This document shows, in pieces, positions 62,234 to 64,000 of a DNA stretch of 64,000 nt. The number at the start of each line of letters is the position of its first letter. The first letter of the stretch is position 1. The notes below the pieces were generated by a model. The model was not told where the DNA came from, did no database searches, and worked only from the letters and a program-made list of their open reading frames with translations. Position numbers and translations under genes: made by a program. The stretch comes from Micrococcus sp. 2A. GTDB taxonomy: Bacteria; Actinomycetota; Actinomycetes; Actinomycetales; Micrococcaceae. The stretch covers positions 744,001 through 808,000 of the forward strand of contig NZ_CP154351.1 of NCBI RefSeq assembly GCF_039519235.1, in the 5' to 3' direction.

Positions 62234-63235
62234 GTGAATGCCTCTCGTGACGCCTCCCCGTTTCCGAGCGCCCTGACGCGCCGCGCCACCCTCCTCGGTC
62301 TCGGCTCCCTCGCCGCGGGCCTGGCCGGGTGCTCGGCACCCGCCTCCCAGGAGGCGGCCAGCTCGTCGGCGCCCCCCGCCTCGACCTCGGCCTCGGCCTC
62401 GGAGTCCGCCGCGGACTCGTCCTCGGCCACGCCCACCCCGTCCGGCGAGCTGCCCGGCGGCGGTCGGCAGATCTTCCCGGCCCGCCGGTTCGTCGCCCTG
62501 TACGGCACTCCCGGCACCGGTGCCCTCGGCGTCCTGGGCGAGCAGGACCTCCCCGCGTCCATCGAGCGCGTGCGGGCGCTCGCGAAGACCTACGAGCCGT
62601 TCTCGGAGGAGCCGATCCAGCCGGCGTTCGAGATGATCGCCACGGTGGCCTCGGCGGACGCCGGCCCCGACGGCGCGTACTCCCGGCCCGTCAAGCGCGA
62701 CCGCCTCGAGGAGTGGGTGGACGGCGCCGGCGCGGCCGGCATCCACGTCATCCTGGACCTGCAGACCGGCTTCGAGGACTTCCCCACCCAGGCGAAGCGC
62801 ATCGAGGACCTGCTCAAGCGGCCCCACGTCGGCCTCGCCCTGGACCCGGAGTGGCGGCTGCGTCCGGGACAGAAGCACATGCGGGACATCGGCCAGGTGA
62901 CGGCCGCCGAGATCAACGAGACCAGCGCGTGGCTCTCGGACCTCGTGGCCTCCGAGGGGCTCCCCGAGAAGCTCTTCGTCCTGCACCAGTTCCGCTCGGC
63001 CATGATCGAGCAGCGGTCGGAGATCGTGGCCCGCGAGGGCCTGGCCTTCCTGCTCCACGCGGACGGGCACGGCACCCACCAGCTCAAGAAGGAGACGTAC
63101 AGCATCCTCCGCAAGAACCTCCCGGACCATATCCGCATGGCCTGGAAGAACTTCTACGACGAGGACAAGCCGATGATGACCCCGGAGCAGACCATGGCCA
63201 ACGACCCCAAGCCCTGGCTCGTCTCCTTCCAGTGA
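62234..63235 (+). CDS. lipoprotein with TIM-barrel-like domain, unknown
   Basis: 333 residues. Twin-Arg-like start (TRRATLLGLGSL) and lipobox LAGC, then a Ser/Ala-rich linker (about 37-75) and a domain with FVALYGTPGTGALGVLGEQ, IHVILDLQTGFEDFPTQ, VGLALDPEWRL and LLHADGHGT, which suggests a barrel related to glycosidases or surface proteins with unknown activity. TAGGAT (62222-62227) six bases before the GTG implies a leaderless mRNA, so it has its own promoter inside the dxr-ispG region. Confidence 0.78.
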   Translation: MNASRDASPFPSALTRRATLLGLGSLAAGLAGCSAPASQEAASSSAPPASTSASASESAADSSSATPTPSGELPGGGRQIFPARRFVALYGTPGTGALGVLGEQDLPASIERVRALAKTYEPFSEEPIQPAFEMIATVASADAGPDGAYSRPVKRDRLEEWVDGAGAAGIHVILDLQTGFEDFPTQAKRIEDLLKRPHVGLALDPEWRLRPGQKHMRDIGQVTAAEINETSAWLSDLVASEGLPEKLFVLHQFRSAMIEQRSEIVAREGLAFLLHADGHGTHQLKKETYSILRKNLPDHIRMAWKNFYDEDKPMMTPEQTMANDPKPWLVSFQ

Positions 63236-63263
63236 TCCCCGGCCGTCCTCACCGCCCCCGCCG

Positions 63264-63291
63264 GGCCCCGGTGCCGCCGTGCACCGGGGCC
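63264..63291 (+). terminator. terminator after the lipoprotein gene
   Basis: GGCCCCGGTGC and complement form an 11-bp stem around CGCCGT. The TAGGAT box at 63292-63297 follows directly and starts the ispG transcript. Confidence 0.75.
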
Positions 63292-63355
63292 TAGGATGGG
63301 ACGGATGAAGCGACGGCCTCTCGCCGCCGACCCGAGAACCGTGAGGAGCGCTGCC

Positions 63356-64000
63356 GTGCCCGTCAGCCTTGGAATGCCGTCCGCCCCGCCGCCCGTGCTG
63401 GCCCCGCGCCGGCCGACCCGGCAGATCCGGGTGGGCTCCGTGGGGGTGGGCTCGAAGCACCAGGTCTCGGTGCAGTCCATGACCACCACCAAGACCCACG
63501 ACATCGGCGCCACCCTGCAGCAGATCGCGGAGCTCACCGCTGCCGGCTGCGACATCGTGCGCGTGGCCTGCCCCACGGACAAGGACGCGGACGCGCTGAA
63601 GGTCATCGCGCGGCAGTCCACGATCCCCGTGATCGCGGACATCCACTTCCAGCCGAAGTACGTGTTCGCCGCGATCGAGGCCGGCTGCGGCGCCGTGCGC
63701 GTGAACCCGGGCAACATCCGCAAGTTCGACGACCAGGTCAAGGAGATCGCCCAGGCGGCCGCCGAGCACGGCACCTCCCTGCGCATCGGCGTCAACGCCG
63801 GCTCCCTCGACCCCCGCCTGATCCAGAAGCACGGCAAAGCCACGCCGGAGGCCCTCGTGGAGTCCGCCGTGTGGGAGGCGTCCCTCTTCGAGGAGCACGG
63901 ATTCAAGGACTTCAAGATCTCCGTGAAGCACAACGACCCGGTGATCATGGCCCGCGCGTACGAGCTCCTCGCGGAGGAGGGCGACTGGCCCCTGCACCTC
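63356..64000 (+). CDS. ispG: 4-hydroxy-3-methylbut-2-en-1-yl diphosphate synthase, 3' end outside window
   Basis: 215 residues visible. The start GTG follows GAGGAG at seven bases. [55 protein letters not shown] and [10 protein letters not shown] belong to the N-terminal barrel domain of IspG/GcpE. The C-terminal iron-sulfur domain lies beyond the window. It is the penultimate step of the MEP pathway, matching dxr 3 kb upstream. Confidence 0.95.
   Translation, partial: MPVSLGMPSAPPPVLAPRRPTRQIRVGSVGVGSKHQVSVQSMTTTKTHDIGATLQQIAELTAAGCDIVRVACPTDKDADALKVIARQSTIPVIADIHFQPKYVFAAIEAGCGAVRVNPGNIRKFDDQVKEIAQAAAEHGTSLRIGVNAGSLDPRLIQKHGKATPEALVESAVWEASLFEEHGFKDFKISVKHNDPVIMARAYELLAEEGDWPLHL

Noticed and set aside
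1..64000. CRISPR array
   Set aside because: No regularly spaced direct repeats were seen on either strand, and no cas genes.

Overview
The window is high-GC DNA (about 70% by eye) from an actinobacterium. The core genes rpsB-tsf-pyrH-frr-cdsA and dxr-rseP-ispG, the TAGGAT-type -10 boxes and many RTG starts directly behind -10 boxes fit a Micrococcaceae chromosome, most probably Micrococcus. The genus is inferred from gene content, not from a database match.

Bases 1 to about 16,780 look like the right end of an integrated conjugative element. They hold a cut-off SNF2-like helicase, a MobF relaxase-helicase (TraA-like) with a small zinc-finger/coiled-coil partner, a cluster of four inverted repeats in front of them (oriT candidate), a cell-wall lytic enzyme of SLT plus M23 type, a ParA-like ATPase, a NrdH-like redoxin, small accessory proteins and a tyrosine recombinase. 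About 2 kb beyond the recombinase lies a 3' half of a tRNA-Asn gene (16742-16782), read as the right attachment site. One IS3-family element (15301-16535, 4-bp target duplication) sits between them inside a 60-codon ORF.

Bases 16,921-27,324 are a nest of insertion sequences around metal-resistance genes. Two identical 1505-bp IS30-family copies in opposite orientation each interrupt a different IS3-family transposase gene, at exactly the same conserved codon. Between them lie the 3' end of a GlxA/AraC regulator gene, cadD and cmtR (cadmium/lead efflux and sensor), arsC, the 3' end of an ArsO-like flavoprotein gene, and an IS256-family element.

From 27.4 kb onward the content looks chromosomal: a YdhK-type lipoprotein, a voltage-sensor-like channel, glutaminase, two oxidoreductases, a holin-superfamily membrane protein, a phosphatidyltransferase, an EamA-like transporter, glycosyltransferases, a tRNA with CAT anticodon, a ZIP-like transporter, a LysM-NlpC/P60 wall hydrolase and an M23 peptidase. 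Then follow the translation/UMP kinase/CDP-DAG block, a protein with four DivIVA-like repeats, the branched-chain 2-oxoacid dehydrogenase genes bkdABC, a divergent TetR regulator, and a five-gene overlapping operon (carboxylase beta and alpha subunits, acyl-CoA dehydrogenase, MaoC, CitE). This set matches the mycobacterial leucine-degradation cluster. An acetate symporter pair (DUF485 protein plus ActP) comes next. The window ends in the isoprenoid/site-2-protease operon dxr-rseP, a lipoprotein gene and a truncated ispG.

Genes in the bkd/acc block would convert branched-chain 2-oxoacids to acyl-CoAs, then through 3-methylcrotonyl-CoA to acetyl-CoA and acetoacetate. Palindromic operators precede both bkdA and the acc operon.
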